Assembly (NCBI GenBank): GCA_024760905.1 | Contig: CM045731.1 | Location: forward strand, 47,402,501 to 47,466,500 | DNA: 64,000 nt | Direction of reading: 5' to 3' | DNA from: Plotosus lineatus | Taxonomy: Eukaryota; Chordata; Actinopteri; Siluriformes; Plotosidae | In this document: positions 1 to 10,670 of the stretch, piece by piece | How the letters are laid out: each line of letters starts with the position of its first letter | How positions within the stretch are numbered: the stretch's first letter is position 1 | Notes under the pieces: generated by a model | What the model was told of the DNA's origin: nothing | The model's input: the letters and a program-made list of their open reading frames with translations, nothing else | The model's database searches: none | Position numbers and translations under genes: made by a program

Positions 1-343
1 ATGTTTAAGCAGCACATTGCATAATATCATTGTACTGACTGGAAGGCCATGCTAACTGATATCGGCACAATTTACATCCCTGGTGATCAAAACTACATCT
101 CAGAACACACAATGCCAGATCTCGAGGTGAATGAGATACGGCTGTAAAACCGACTTCAGGTTCAACTCCAGCCAGCCACAAGTGACAGACATGTGACACA
201 AACATCTCCTAACTTCACCATATCTTACACCTCTACACCTGGTCTTTAGAATTTTATAATGATATGTAAACAGTGTTTCTCATCACAGTATCAGATTTTT
301 CTCGTATACAATAGCAATGTCCGGAATTGATGTGTAAAATGTC

Positions 344-351
344 TAAAAAAA

Positions 352-448
<97 letters not shown>
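344..448. repeat. Poly(A) plus (TA)n microsatellite
   Basis: About 26 A followed by about 40 TA units, in atp9a intron 2, 112 bp past the exon 2 donor. Confidence 0.95.
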
Positions 449-450
<2 letters not shown>

Positions 451-560
451 TTACTTATGTTTTATAGGAGGAGCCTGGGGACAAAAGTCATGGAAAAAGA
501 TCTGCCAGATTTCGGAATATATGGAGTGAATATCCTGGGTGAATGTGTATTGAGTCTTAC

Positions 561-705
561 CCCTGGCAGAAAGGTGAAGAAATTATATTTTTGATTATTG
601 ATGACGTTCTTCGGGTACCGCTGCTCCCTCTTCTCAGGGTGGCCTAGCCATACTGTCCGGGGACGAAATTCCCCTGCTCCACAACACCTTGACCATGGGC
701 AGCAC
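561..705 (-). CDS. atp9a: atp9a coding exon 2
   Basis: 145 nt: one base plus 48 codons. The acceptor ends in ttcag at 706-707 after a T-rich stretch, and the donor gtaagac starts at 560. The product carries the Cys-rich CCPWSRCC segment and the conserved VWLGHPEKR and [12 protein letters not shown] motifs that precede the first transmembrane helix in P4-ATPases. There are no frame breaks. Confidence 0.92.
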
Positions 706-1203
706 CTGAAAGCATTCATATTTAATTATACAGCTTATAGACATATCTTATTTTGTACCAAGTGGACCATTTCCAGCTATTGAAGGAACCAAAAGTAACA
801 CGCATCTATCACATGCTGGAGTTGACAGCAAACCACTGGTCTTTATTAGTGTTCTGAGGATGAACTGCTACCATCAAGCTCTAAACATTCACTGGTCTTC
901 ACACACAACAAACATTCGAGTGCGGGAAGTCGTGCAACACGTCATCGGTCCACATGACAACTTCATCATCTTAGCAAAACGCAGAAAATTGGCTTGGTTT
1001 GGCCATGTCGTGAGAGCCAACGTACAGTGGCCAACACAATCATCCAAGGAACAGTGTCTGGTCAGAGAAAGAGGGGAAGACGTAAGTAATGGTAGCTTGA
1101 CGATATCAAGGTCTGGTCTCAGCCTCACCCAACTGTTACATGTAACAGATGTGGTCTACGTGCATCCAAACTATGTTGCACCAAGGGCCGCAGTGCTAAG
1201 GCA

Positions 1204-1249
<46 letters not shown>

Positions 1250-1971
1250 GAATGTTCAGGACATTCTTCCAGTTTCAACTGTAAATACTCCTCTACAAAC
1301 AAGGTCAGTTGGGGCAGCAGTCTAAGCAGTGGGGTCCAGACGTCCCTGCCTCCTTGAATCACCACCTTAATACTACTAATAATCAGAGGAGCTATGTTTT
1401 CAGGGGCAATATGCTGCTGGTCGGGTAACTCAAGGCAAACAGGTGAATGTCCAGTCTAAGTGCGGCTCAAAAGACCCCTATGAACAGAATAATACCAAGG
1501 ACTCAGTTTTTCTTGCCTTGAATTATGGAGGCAACCTGGGAGAGGCTAGAGGGCAAGTGCAGGTGGTCTACCCATGCTAGCCGAGCCAGGTCGAGCTTGA
1601 AGAGGAGACATGGCTCCTCACTCCCATTGACCCACCACCTGTGAGAGGGTCTATGCGGGTCAGCTGCATGTGAGGTGAGTAGGAGCCGAAGGTTTGGGTT
1701 TTTATATATATGAGTTTTCCTTTCGGCTTTTTCCCTTTTATCAGGGGTCGCGATAGCGAATGATTCGCATGTTTGATTTGGCATAGGTTTTTTTACATTG
1801 AATGCCCTTCCCGACACAACCCTTTTAGCAAGGGACAGAAACATGCTGACGGCTTTGCACTCTTTTACGAAAGTCAGCAATGGTTCTTTTACATGCCTCT
1901 CACCATAGACAGTGAGACACATGGCCCGCCTTTGATAACCCAGTTAGCTGCACTGGATAACCAGTTAGCTG

Positions 1972-2059
<88 letters not shown>

Positions 2060-2068
2060 CAGCTAACT

Positions 2069-2124
<56 letters not shown>

Positions 2125-5100
2125 AGTTAGCTGCACTATTTATATATATATAACTGCACACAAGTCCACATACATCACAGTAACAAGTTCCCGGGTTCAC
2201 GCCCCGAGCTAAGTGAGGGTATTTCTGTATGTAGTTTGCATGTTTTCCTCATGCATGAATCGGTCTCCCCCGGGTAATTTGGTTTCTTCCCACAATCCAA
2301 AGACATGCACATTAGGCTATTCGGCTTTCCAAATTGCCCCGAGGAGTAAGTGTGAATATGAATGGTTGTGTATGGTGGTGCTGCGATGGAATAGCAAGCT
2401 GTTCAGATTATGGCCTGCCTTTTCCAAGAGTTGGCTAAGATGGGCTCCATCCTTCCCATGACCTAGTAGGTTCAGAACATGAATGAATTGAATCAATGCT
2501 TTTTATTATCTTTACTGTGTCTGTAGCTGACTGTCCAATTATGATTACAGGGAGGCTGGAGCCTATCCTGGCGAAGCCAATGTGGACACTAAACAGCTTG
2601 CCAGTCTATCACAGGGCAACACACACACACACACAATTCACCTTCACACCAAGGGGCCATCTGGAACAGTCATTTAGCCTAATGTGCATGTGTTTGGACT
2701 GTGGGAGGAAACCCACCCAAGCATGATGAGAAAATGCAAACCACATACAGAAGTGTCCTTGGTGAAGCTGGGACTCAAACCCAGGACCTTGTTGCTGTGA
2801 GGCAGACATACTAAACACTACATCTCTGTGTCGACCAAATCTTTTTGTCACAGTTGAATAGGAACTGTGAGTTTCTCCAGCCAGCTGAGCCTCACCCAAT
2901 GATAATACGATACTATATCATGTTAGCATTATAGCACTTTTTTTGCAATATTTTTGACATCTATATTTAGCAGCGCTATAATAGAAGGGGACTGAAGTAG
3001 GTTCTCACTGTGCACGGGTTGTCTTCTATAGTCCAAAGACATGTACTGTATTAACTGGCTGTTCCAAACTGTCCCTAGATGTGAGAGGAAATACACCTGG
3101 AACTGCTCGTCTGTCCATTTCAGGGCCAACATACACACAACCATTCCTACTCACACCCAGGTGCAAGTGGGAACAGCCAATTAACCTAATATGCATTTCT
3201 TTGGACTCTGGGAGGAAACTGGAGAACAGGGAGGAAACCCATGCAAGCAAATTCCACAAAGAATCTTTGTGAATCCAGGGAGTTGAACTCATGACCTTCT
3301 TTTTTGAGACACCAACCTTTTCTCCCAGAATCAGAGTTGTGGTCAATGTAAAGAGTAACTTTTACATTATTTTGTATTGATTGTTAAACAGGGATCCCAG
3401 TGAGGTTCAGAAAAAATGGAGGAAACGAGTTTAGAAATAGAGGAAATTAAATATTTCAAATTAGCATATCATGAAAAGGTAGTCTAAACGAGCTATTAAC
3501 CTAATCATCTGAATCAACCAATTAACTCTAAACACCTGCAAAAGATTCCTGAGGCTTTTAAAAACTCCCAGCCTGGTTCATTACTCAAAACCGCAATCAT
3601 GGGTAAGACTGCCGACCTGACTGCTGTCCAGAAGGCCATCATTGATACCCTCAAGCAAGAGGGTAAGACACAGAAAGAAATCTCTGAGCGAATAGGCTGT
3701 TCCCAGAGTGCTCTATCAAGGCACCTCAGTGGGACGTCTGTGGGAAGGAAAAAGTGTGGCAGAAAACGCTGCACAACCAGAAGAGGTGACCGGACCCTGA
3801 GGGAGATTGTGGAGAAGGGCCGATTCCAGACCTTGGGGACCTGTGGAAGCAGTGGACTGAGTCTGGATTAGAAATATCCAGAGCCACCGTGCACAGCCAC
3901 TTTTGAACCAGAAACAGCGGCAGAAGCGCCTGACCTGGGCTACAGAGAAGCAGCACTGGACTGTTGCTCAGTGGTCCAAAGTACTTTTTTCAGATGAAAG
4001 CAAATTTTGCATGTCATTCGGAAATCAAGGTACCAGAGTCTGGAGGAAGACTGGGGAGAAGGAAATGCCAAAATGCCTGAAGTCCAGTGTCAAGTACCCA
4101 CAGTCAATGATGGTCTGGGGTGCCATGTCAGCTGCTGGTGTTGGTCCACTGTGTTTTATCAAGGGCAGGGTCAATGCAGCGAGCTATCAGGAGATTTTGG
4201 AGCACTTCATGCTTCCATCTGCTGAAAAGCTTTATGGAGATGAAGATTTCATTTTTCAGCACAACCTGGCACCTGCTCACAGTGCTCCTGACCTGAACCC
4301 CATAGAGAATCTGTGGGATATTGTGAAGAGAAAGTTGAGAGACACCAGACACAACACTGTGGATGAGCTTAAGGCCGCTATCGAAGCATCCTCGGCCTCC
4401 ATAACACCTCAGCAGTGCCACAGGCTGATTGCCTCCATGCCACGCCACATTGAAGCAGTCATTTCTGCAAAAGGATTCCTGTCTAAGTATTGAGTGCATA
4501 ACTGAACAGAATTATTTGAAGGTTGACCTTTTTTGTATGAAAAAAACTTTTTTTAATTGGTCAGATGAAATATGCTAATTTTTTGAGATCAGGATTTTTG
4601 GTTTTTCTTTACTTTTTTGTCAAAATGATCAATATTAAAACAATAAAAGGCTTCAACTACTTCAGTTGTGTGTAATGAATCTAAAATATATGAAAGTCTA
4701 ATGTTTATCAGTACATTACAGAAAATAATGAACTTTATCACAATATGCTAATTTTTTTAGAAGGACCAGTACTGAGCCACTGTGGTGACGTGTGGGTCAT
4801 TTATTTTGTAAGGCTAGGCCAGAAATAAATATAGATGCCGAAAGATAATACATTCATGAAGTCTCCGAGTGTGTCATGGCGATAAATTGATAGATTAAAT
4901 TAACTGCAAGTTAAATTACACCATTGTGGTCATGGGAATTGAAACAGGGAGAAGATTTAGACCCAGTAATACATTTTTGGACGTTAGCAACATTGCAACA
5001 TGGACTGCTTTAACCAGCAACACCTTACATAAAATATCTTTACAAATAATTAACTGGGGCCAGCATTATTATGCATGATGTTCCCACAGTGTTGGTATTT

Positions 5101-8100
5101 GCTAACTCATAGGTTCAAGTTCCACAATATTCAGTTACACAACCTCTGTTTGTCAGCGGCATCACGATATAGTGATTAGCATGTCCGCTTTACAGCAAGA
5201 AGGCCCTGAATTAAAGTCCCAGGCAACCGAGGGCTTTTCTGTGTGGAGTCTGCATGTCATAGGATTTGTCTGGGTACTCCGGTTTCCTTTGACAGTTCAG
5301 AGACATGCATGTTAGGCCAATCGTATGCTCAAAATTGCCCCAGCTGTGACTGTGAATGGTTATTCTATGGCACTGCGATGCTCTAGCAAACCGTTCAGGA
5401 TATACCCGCAGCCTCCCTGAGACCCCAATAGGAGTAAGCAATTTGGCAAATGAGTGGGTTCTCAAATGAGTGTTCTTCCTGTGTTTAAATGGGCTTCCTT
5501 CGGGAAGTCTGGTTTCCTCCAACACTTGTAAGACATGCACAATGGGTTAAAGCTCTGAATTTCCCCAAGTTGTGTACACGCATGTGTGTGTGTGCGTTGG
5601 AATTGCGATGGCCTAGCAAACTGCTCAGGGTGTAAGATAGGTTGAAGCCTCTCCATGACCCCAGTAGGAGTAATTGATTTGGCAAATGAATGAGTTTGCA
5701 TGCTTTCCGTGTGCTTGCATGGGTTTTCTCCAGATTTCCCAGTTTCCTTCGACAGTCCAAATACATTCTCATTAGGCTAATCAGGTGCTCTAAACTGCCC
5801 ATAGATGTAAGGTAAGGTAAGGTAAGTCTGTTGGGTTTTTACACCCGAGCCTCATGGCTCATCAGGCTGGTGCTTATCCCCGGTTTCCATAGCGTGAAGC
5901 GACCAGGAGTTCAACTCCCCCTAGATGGGACCCTAGTCCATCGCAGGTTACCTTCCCAGTATATTTTTACTGGTACCATTTATACTGTTGGTTGAACAGA
6001 GCCACACTTGTGGTTGAGACCTTGCCCAGGGGTCATAGCACAGTGAGGGTCTCAGTGGGATTCAAACTCACAACCTCCCGATCATGAGCGCAGCACCCTA
6101 ACCACTACGCCACCAGCCCGCCATAGATGTGAGCATGAATAATTGTGTGTATGTGTCGGACATGAACGAGCAGTTCAGGGTGTACCTGTTCATTACACAT
6201 GCACATCAGGCTAACTGGCTAAACTGCCACTTGGTATAAGTGTGTTGGCTGTGCGATGGACTGGTGAGCCTTTCAGGGTGTACCCCACCAGAAATGGGCT
6301 TGTGCCTTCCCACAGCCCTATGAGGAGTAGGTGGTATGGCAAATGAGTGAGTCAAATGAAAACTAACTCAAAACAAATGCAAGCAAGAGCAGAGAGATAC
6401 AAGCCTTTTATTAATAATGCAATCACACTTTTATTCCCACAGCCACGACAAAACCTTGTATTTCCAAGGCAAAAGATTACATCTAAAAGACACTCAGAAA
6501 GAACAAGGATAAAGGATTTATCATAAAATATTGTCACATATCTTATAATTTCAGGTTAATTCATGGCCATTCCTTCCCTTCTCAGCCAGACACTGAATTC
6601 AACACCAAGTCCTTCAGCTATGTCTAATATAGCATTTATCTCCTAACCACCTCCCTTCTCAAACAAACGTCACCTATATGACAGCAATATTTGGCATGCA
6701 GTTCCCTGTTGACACCTTTCTGCGGAAAAAAAAAATTACCTTCCAAAAACACCAAATTCGCCTCAAATGTGTCGGAACATAATATCAAGCAACGGAAATT
6801 TATTATGCACATGTACATGTTTTAGCTACTTACTAAAATACCTATTCATGGAAATTAAGATATGCACAATGAGTGGAGAAAAACAGGAAAAAACCCTAAT
6901 GCTTTTCGTCTTTGCATTATGAAGAGCCTCAAATTCTTTCAAATTATTTCCATTGCAAATAAAAAATGTTGGGGCATGACTGGGTAATATATGGGATAGG
7001 ATATCTACTATTCCTTTTCATTTTATTTGTTCATATATAAAGGGGACATAGCTTTAAAATTCTTTTTAAAAAAGAAAAAGGTATAAACAATGTAAACAGA
7101 CTTCATTTTTGGCATCGGGCCCATTTCCATTCAACGTAAACGATAACCTGTAGAAACTTGTGCTGTTTCTATCGTATTTAGTTTAGTCTTATTGCTTATC
7201 CTCAGTAAGTATTTTATGCAGCATGGGGTCATGCCGAGTCCAAAGCCAATCCCGGGGAGGCTAGACGTGCGATGGGAATTCACCTCAGATGTGATGCCAG
7301 GCCTATTCAAGCAACCGTGCACACACATGCGTTTGTACAATGACATAGTAAAATCAGGGTTTGGCACTGAGCTACGTCTGAGGCCTTTTTAAAGAGTGTA
7401 CAAGTACTTGAAGGTTATTTAAGTAAATGCAGCTGGGAAACGTTTAGTAACAGACAGAATCCCAAATCTACCGAAATGCCAGGCCTGTGCACGACAACGA
7501 TTTTTTTTTTTTACATCAGTGCAGTATCAAATGGAAGCATATTAGCAACCCTGTTCTTCCCGATTAAGCATCTGTTGTACGTGTATTAGCCACATATGTC
7601 ATATGTTTGCTAGGTGCGCATCATGTCAAGCACGCATTTCTTTTCATTCTTACTTTCTCTTTTATTATTTTTTTTTACTTATATATGAGCACTGTCCTGT
7701 TGATTTGACCATGTGACCATCACTTAGCTCATTTGGCTTAGTTAAATAATGGTCATGTGACGATAAGAACAGAATGTGAGAGTGTTTATACACAGTGTCC
7801 CTTATGTAAAAGAAAGGTGCCAGATGAAAATGTATTCTAATTATATTTGTATAAGATGACATGGTGGCACAGCAGGTAAAAAGCAATCTCACAGTTCCTG
7901 CTTGGGTCTTGAACTCGGGTCTGAAAGTGATTCTGTATACAGTCTTCCATGTCTGTCCAGGTTTCGTCAAGGTTCTCCAGTTACCTCCAGCCTTCAGGCC
8001 CCTGTCACATATTAACAATTTCACAAATTTCTATAAAATGCTAGCATAAACTGAACTACCCGGCTATTCCAGTTTTGAACTTATAGATCATTTTTTTAGT

Positions 8101-8213
8101 AACTTAATGGCAAACCACTGCACTATTCCTGCCAAGAAAACCTCCATGAAGATGATAACCAGGGTGTTATCCTTCATGGCTGGTCACCAATGGTCGTCCT
8201 TCGACTCAGGCAC

Positions 8214-8254
<41 letters not shown>

Positions 8255-10081
8255 CCAGAACCTATTGAAAATTTGCAGCTAACTTAAATTTAATTTATTT
8301 CCAACATATACTGACGTAGAGAGAGACGTATCTGACATGTTACAGCTAGTATATTATGAGCATATTGGCAGAGTTAGGGGGGGGTTGTGGGATATAAAAT
8401 GGAGTTCAAATGAGAAACCAGTCAGTACTCCTCAAGACTCCATCACTGAGTACCATTGGTCATAAGCTGCGAACGCCACCAAAATGCTAAGCATTCGCCA
8501 GTATATGTTATACATACATTAACAGTACACTAACCATTAAATTAAACTTACAGGTAACTTACACATAATTTACCTACAACGTATGGCAACTTATCAACGA
8601 CTTATGGTCAGAGTGCTCGGGACAAATTACGAAGGCATAGTGTTTACAGAAACATATCAATGACGTATACCACTAATGTGCTGTTAATTTACAAAAAAAA
8701 AAAAAAATCCATAAATGTATTCAACATACACCAGAGTATTTCCAAATTTCTCATAGGTCAGCATATGCTAGCTAAATCGTCAGTGTGTGACAGGGACTTC
8801 ACTGATTGAGTGATGAATGAGTAATTCAACCATTTTCCAAACTGCTTAATCCTACTTTGGTTGTCGGATGCTGGAACTTATCTCAGCCTGATGTTGGCCG
8901 AAGATGCAGTACACTCTGAACTGCTTGCCAGACCATCACACATAGACAAACCCATTCACACTCACACCCATAAGGCCATTTGGAACATCCAGTTATCCTA
9001 ATGTGTATATCTTTGGATGGTGGGAGGAAGCCAGAGTACCCACAGGAAACCCACACAAGCATGGGGAGAACATGCAAACCACACAGAGAAACACCCACAC
9101 CAGAGCCTGGGACTTAAATTAGGACCTCCTTCCTGTAAAGGCAGATGTGCTAACACTGCTCCACCATACCACCTTAGCAGAGTTGAGTTAGTAATGCTAA
9201 ATTGTGTATGATCTGCCAGGCTCTTCAACGTGTACCCGGCCTTCATCCAGTGTCACCCTAAATAGTAGGATTAAGCAGTTCAGCAAAAGGAGTGAGCATG
9301 TAACAGTGAATTGTGAACATGATGCTTTGTGAATGACTTATGTTTCATTTGGGGTGTGTTCCCAGTGATAACCCTGACCAGGAGGAAGTTCTTACTTGTA
9401 ATAATAGAATGACAATGTATTATGTATTAATCTATTAAACACACACAATTGAGTGCATGATTATCATTCTACTCCAAGAAAATAAAATATTAATTTATTC
9501 ACAGTAGCGCATTGATTTATCATGGAGGTCTTCGTGTCGAAACTGCGAATACTGAAACAAAAGACAACAAAAACAACCTAAAAATCAACTGATTGTTTAT
9601 TATGAGCCATTCACGGGGGGGACAGTGTCACTACAGAGTAAAATATAAGTGTTGACTCGATTTGCAAACATTGCCTTACAATTTGTATCCTGTAACGTTT
9701 ATCATATTTTGCCTTAAATTTAACAGCATACATACATACATACAAATGCACCTGCGCGTGGGATACTGATATCACCCGGAACAAGGATGCAGGTTCATTT
9801 AGACTGCTTATCCTAAAATAGGAATAAGAAAATAAAACGAAGGAAAACAAAAACAAGCAGCGCATTCCGCGAATAAAATTTAAATAATAATAATAAAAAC
9901 ACACAAGATATCCAGACGTCTGTTGATGTTAGCAATAAAGCTAAGTAGGCTACCCCAGTAACCATAAACAAATAGCGCTTGTAAAGCGTATACGACTGGT
10001 GAATGCTTCTTACCCGATTTTGTGTTTGTTGTCATGGCGTTTTTTGTTCCGAACAGGCTGTAAAGGGATATTATCCGCCAT
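561..10081 (-). CDS. atp9a: atp9a, 5' part (coding exons 1-2; rest beyond left edge)
   Basis: Probable ATP9A, a P4-family P-type ATPase (aminophospholipid flippase type) of endosomal and trans-Golgi membranes. Only the cytosolic N-terminus is in the window: exon 1 (10081-10014, starting [15 protein letters not shown]) and exon 2 (705-561, containing [18 protein letters not shown] and [16 protein letters not shown]). These agree with the vertebrate ATP9A N-terminus as I remember it. Exon 1 ends in phase 2 (GG|gtaag) and exon 2 starts with the G that completes a Gly codon, so the join is exact and reads ..[13 protein letters not shown]... Exon 2 ends in phase 0 before gtaag. The catalytic and membrane domains would lie on exons left of position 1. 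The 9.3-kb intron 1 is full of repeats. ATP9B or a fish duplicate is the main alternative, but the position next to sall4 favours atp9a. Confidence 0.9.
860..1250 (+). mobile_element. LINE 3' remnant ending in an (ATG)n tail
   Basis: The frame from 860 reads like the C-terminal end of an endonuclease/reverse-transcriptase LINE protein: [13 protein letters not shown], then after a frameshift [12 protein letters not shown] and a Cys-rich segment ([14 protein letters not shown]). The sequence passes directly into about 15 ATG repeats (1205-1249), the kind of short terminal repeat seen in RTE-like LINEs. It is not the same family as the RTE copies at 25962-29062. Inactive. Confidence 0.6.
1716..1962 (-). 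mobile_element. SINE-A copy, RTE-type tail, head lost
   Basis: Reverse orientation: tail (tttcggctttttccctttta, then ggggtcgc), LINE-5'-like segment (gattcgcatgtttgatttgg) and central domain, ending at ccagttagctgcactg. The tRNA-like head is missing; a palindromic AT tract replaces it. Confidence 0.8.
1940..2140. repeat. AT-rich palindromic tract with inverted SINE motif
   Basis: The 14-16 bp SINE piece CCAGTTAGCTGCACT occurs forward at about 1940 and 1961, inverted at 2055-2070, and forward again at 2123-2138. The copies are separated by (TA)n tracts of about 80 and 52 bp. Confidence 0.9.
2181..2491 (+). mobile_element. SINE-B copy (DANA/HE1-like)
   Basis: Starts in the B-box-like region (gggttcacgcccc), with the diagnostic cccacaatccaaagacatgc block and a tail ending catgaatgaattgaat. 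SINE-B is my label for the fish repeat with this central block and an L2-type (TGAA)n end. Confidence 0.75.
2527..2832 (-). mobile_element. SINE-B copy
   Basis: Reverse orientation. Tail (ttatgattacagggaggctg), middle (ggactgtgggaggaaaccca) and head remnant (cttgttgctgtgaggcagac). Confidence 0.75.
2995..3312. mobile_element. Two SINE-B fragments in opposite orientations
   Basis: 2995-3085 is a forward fragment (gtccaaagacatgtactg). 3086-3312 is a reverse fragment (ctttggactctgggaggaaa). Confidence 0.6.
3455..4772 (+). mobile_element. Degenerate Tc1/mariner (Tc1-like) transposon
   Basis: Carries a broken transposase at 3599-4493. The inner repeat aaattagcatatcatgaaaa lies upstream and the outer terminal repeat (caatatgctaa... 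to gaaggaccagta) at 4742-4772. The outer part of the 5' inverted repeat is missing. It belongs to the widespread fish Tc1 family whose transposase begins [20 protein letters not shown]. Confidence 0.9.
3599..4493 (+). pseudogene. Tc1 transposase pseudogene
   Basis: The N-terminal paired-type HTH ([18 protein letters not shown]..., about 75 codons) is intact, including the GRKKCGRKR basic stretch. A deletion near 3835 shifts the frame, and the frame re-enters at 3903 ([18 protein letters not shown]) after losing part of the linker. The catalytic core keeps LFSDESKF (first Asp). The second Asp position reads QHNLAPAHS, so Asp is replaced by Asn, and about 25 residues between it and [10 protein letters not shown] are deleted in frame. 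The C-terminus ([12 protein letters not shown]) is complete. It cannot encode an active transposase. Confidence 0.92.
5155..5470 (+). mobile_element. SINE-B copy
   Basis: Nearly complete: tRNA-like head (gtgattagcatgtccgcttt, agcaagaaggccctg), middle block and tail ending at aatttggcaaatgagtggg. Confidence 0.8.
5480..5700 (+). mobile_element. SINE-B copy, 5'-truncated
   Basis: Begins in the ggtttcctcc block and runs to gatttggcaaatgaatgag. Directly joined to the SINE-B copies before and after it. Confidence 0.7.
5697..6350 (+). mobile_element. SINE-B copy split by a SINE-C insertion
   Basis: 5697-5808 and 6121-6350 are the two parts of SINE-B. The 10-bp sequence CCATAGATGT flanks the inserted SINE-C at 5799-5808 and 6121-6130. 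Confidence 0.8.
5809..6120 (-). mobile_element. SINE-C copy (tRNA-like head, GGTAA-type tail)
   Basis: Reverse orientation, tail (ggtaaggtaaggtaag) at 5809 and head (gcgcagcaccctaaccacta) at about 6090-6120. The forward B-box-like motif is gttYgaatccc. Flanked by a perfect 10-bp target-site duplication. Confidence 0.85.
6351..7852. other. atp9a intron 1, no recognised repeat
   Basis: AT-rich single-copy-looking sequence with short A and T runs. No coding exon, RNA gene or known transposon was recognised. Confidence 0.5.
7855..8000 (+). mobile_element. SINE-B head fragment
   Basis: tRNA-like head (atggtggcacagcaggtaaa, ttgggtcttgaactc) followed by a degraded middle block. Confidence 0.5.
8211..8254. 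repeat. (GATA)n microsatellite
   Basis: About ten GATA/TAGA units. Confidence 0.95.
8255..8815. other. Unassigned AT-rich sequence in atp9a intron 1
   Basis: Contains repeated short motifs around acgtat/acttacag at 8510-8680 that look like a decayed mobile element, but no ends or coding remnants could be defined. Confidence 0.35.
8817..9175 (-). mobile_element. SINE-B copy
   Basis: Reverse orientation, nearly full: tail ccaaactgcttaatcctact, middle ggatggtgggaggaagccag, head remnant up to gctccaccatacca. Confidence 0.8.
9176..9290 (+). mobile_element. SINE-B tail fragment
   Basis: Forward tail (gtgtacccggccttcatcca to attaagcagttcagcaaaag), head-to-head with the preceding copy. Confidence 0.55.
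9291..10013. other. Start of atp9a intron 1, no recognised repeat
   Basis: AT-rich. Contains a short (CATA)n tract at about 9727-9742. Nothing else was recognised. Confidence 0.5.
10014..10081 (-). CDS. atp9a: atp9a coding exon 1
   Basis: Encodes 22 codons plus two bases. The start at 10081 has G at -3 and G at +4, a strong Kozak context. A second in-frame ATG lies 9 nt upstream (10090) with T at -3, which would add Met-Ala-Gly. I prefer 10081 because it aligns with the start of human ATP9A ([10 protein letters not shown]). The donor is GG|gtaagaag at 10013-10012. Confidence 0.88.
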
Positions 10082-10300
10082 TCCTGCCATTTATAAGGCG
10101 ATACCGGTTGTAAAATCAGCCCAGGCGTGTCCTCCAGCAGGGCGGAAGCGAACAGGAGCTAACGCTGGCCGGCTAGCTGTCAGAGCCCGAGTCGGTGCAG
10201 TAGAGATTTAGCACACGAGTGAGATGGTAAGATGATTGCCTGCAGAATTCAGGAGTACAGGGACTCCTTCCCTTTCCTGGCATCCATACGATTAATCACA
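10082..10300 (-). promoter_or_regulatory. atp9a: Probable atp9a promoter and 5'UTR
   Basis: A short GC- and CpG-rich island in an otherwise AT-rich region, directly upstream of the atp9a start codon. It contains GGGCGGAAGC near 10140 (overlapping GC-box and ETS-like core) and several CG dinucleotides around 10160-10200. There is no TATA box at a usual distance. It must lie between the sall4 poly(A) site and atp9a, so promoter and 5'UTR share about 350 bp. Inferred from position and composition. Confidence 0.55.
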
Positions 10301-10439
10301 TAGGAATAAATTAATCTATTACCTGCTGCCCATCACTGTAATTTTATTTCTTGCCATGGAGTGGTATAAATCGGTCACCTGTTCTCTTCTCCAGATAGAC
10401 ACATTAAAAAAAATAAATAAATAAATACTCAAGTCACAA

Positions 10440-10634
10440 GTTTGGTTTCAAGAATCCTGGCTTTTATTCCCATCCCCCTCCCCCCAAAAATAATAATAAA
10501 GCACGGGAGGCAAACATTTTGTACAAAAAAAAAAAAAAAAAAAAAAAAAGCGCTACACTGTAAACAAACCTAAAACAGACTCAGCATTGGAAGAATCCAA
10601 GACCCCTCAAGATCCCACAACATCCTTCCTTTAA

Positions 10635-10670
<36 letters not shown>

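Noticed and set aside
598..783. Plus-strand frame overlapping atp9a exon 2
   Set aside because: It is the antisense shadow of the exon; the minus-strand frame has family motifs and splice sites.
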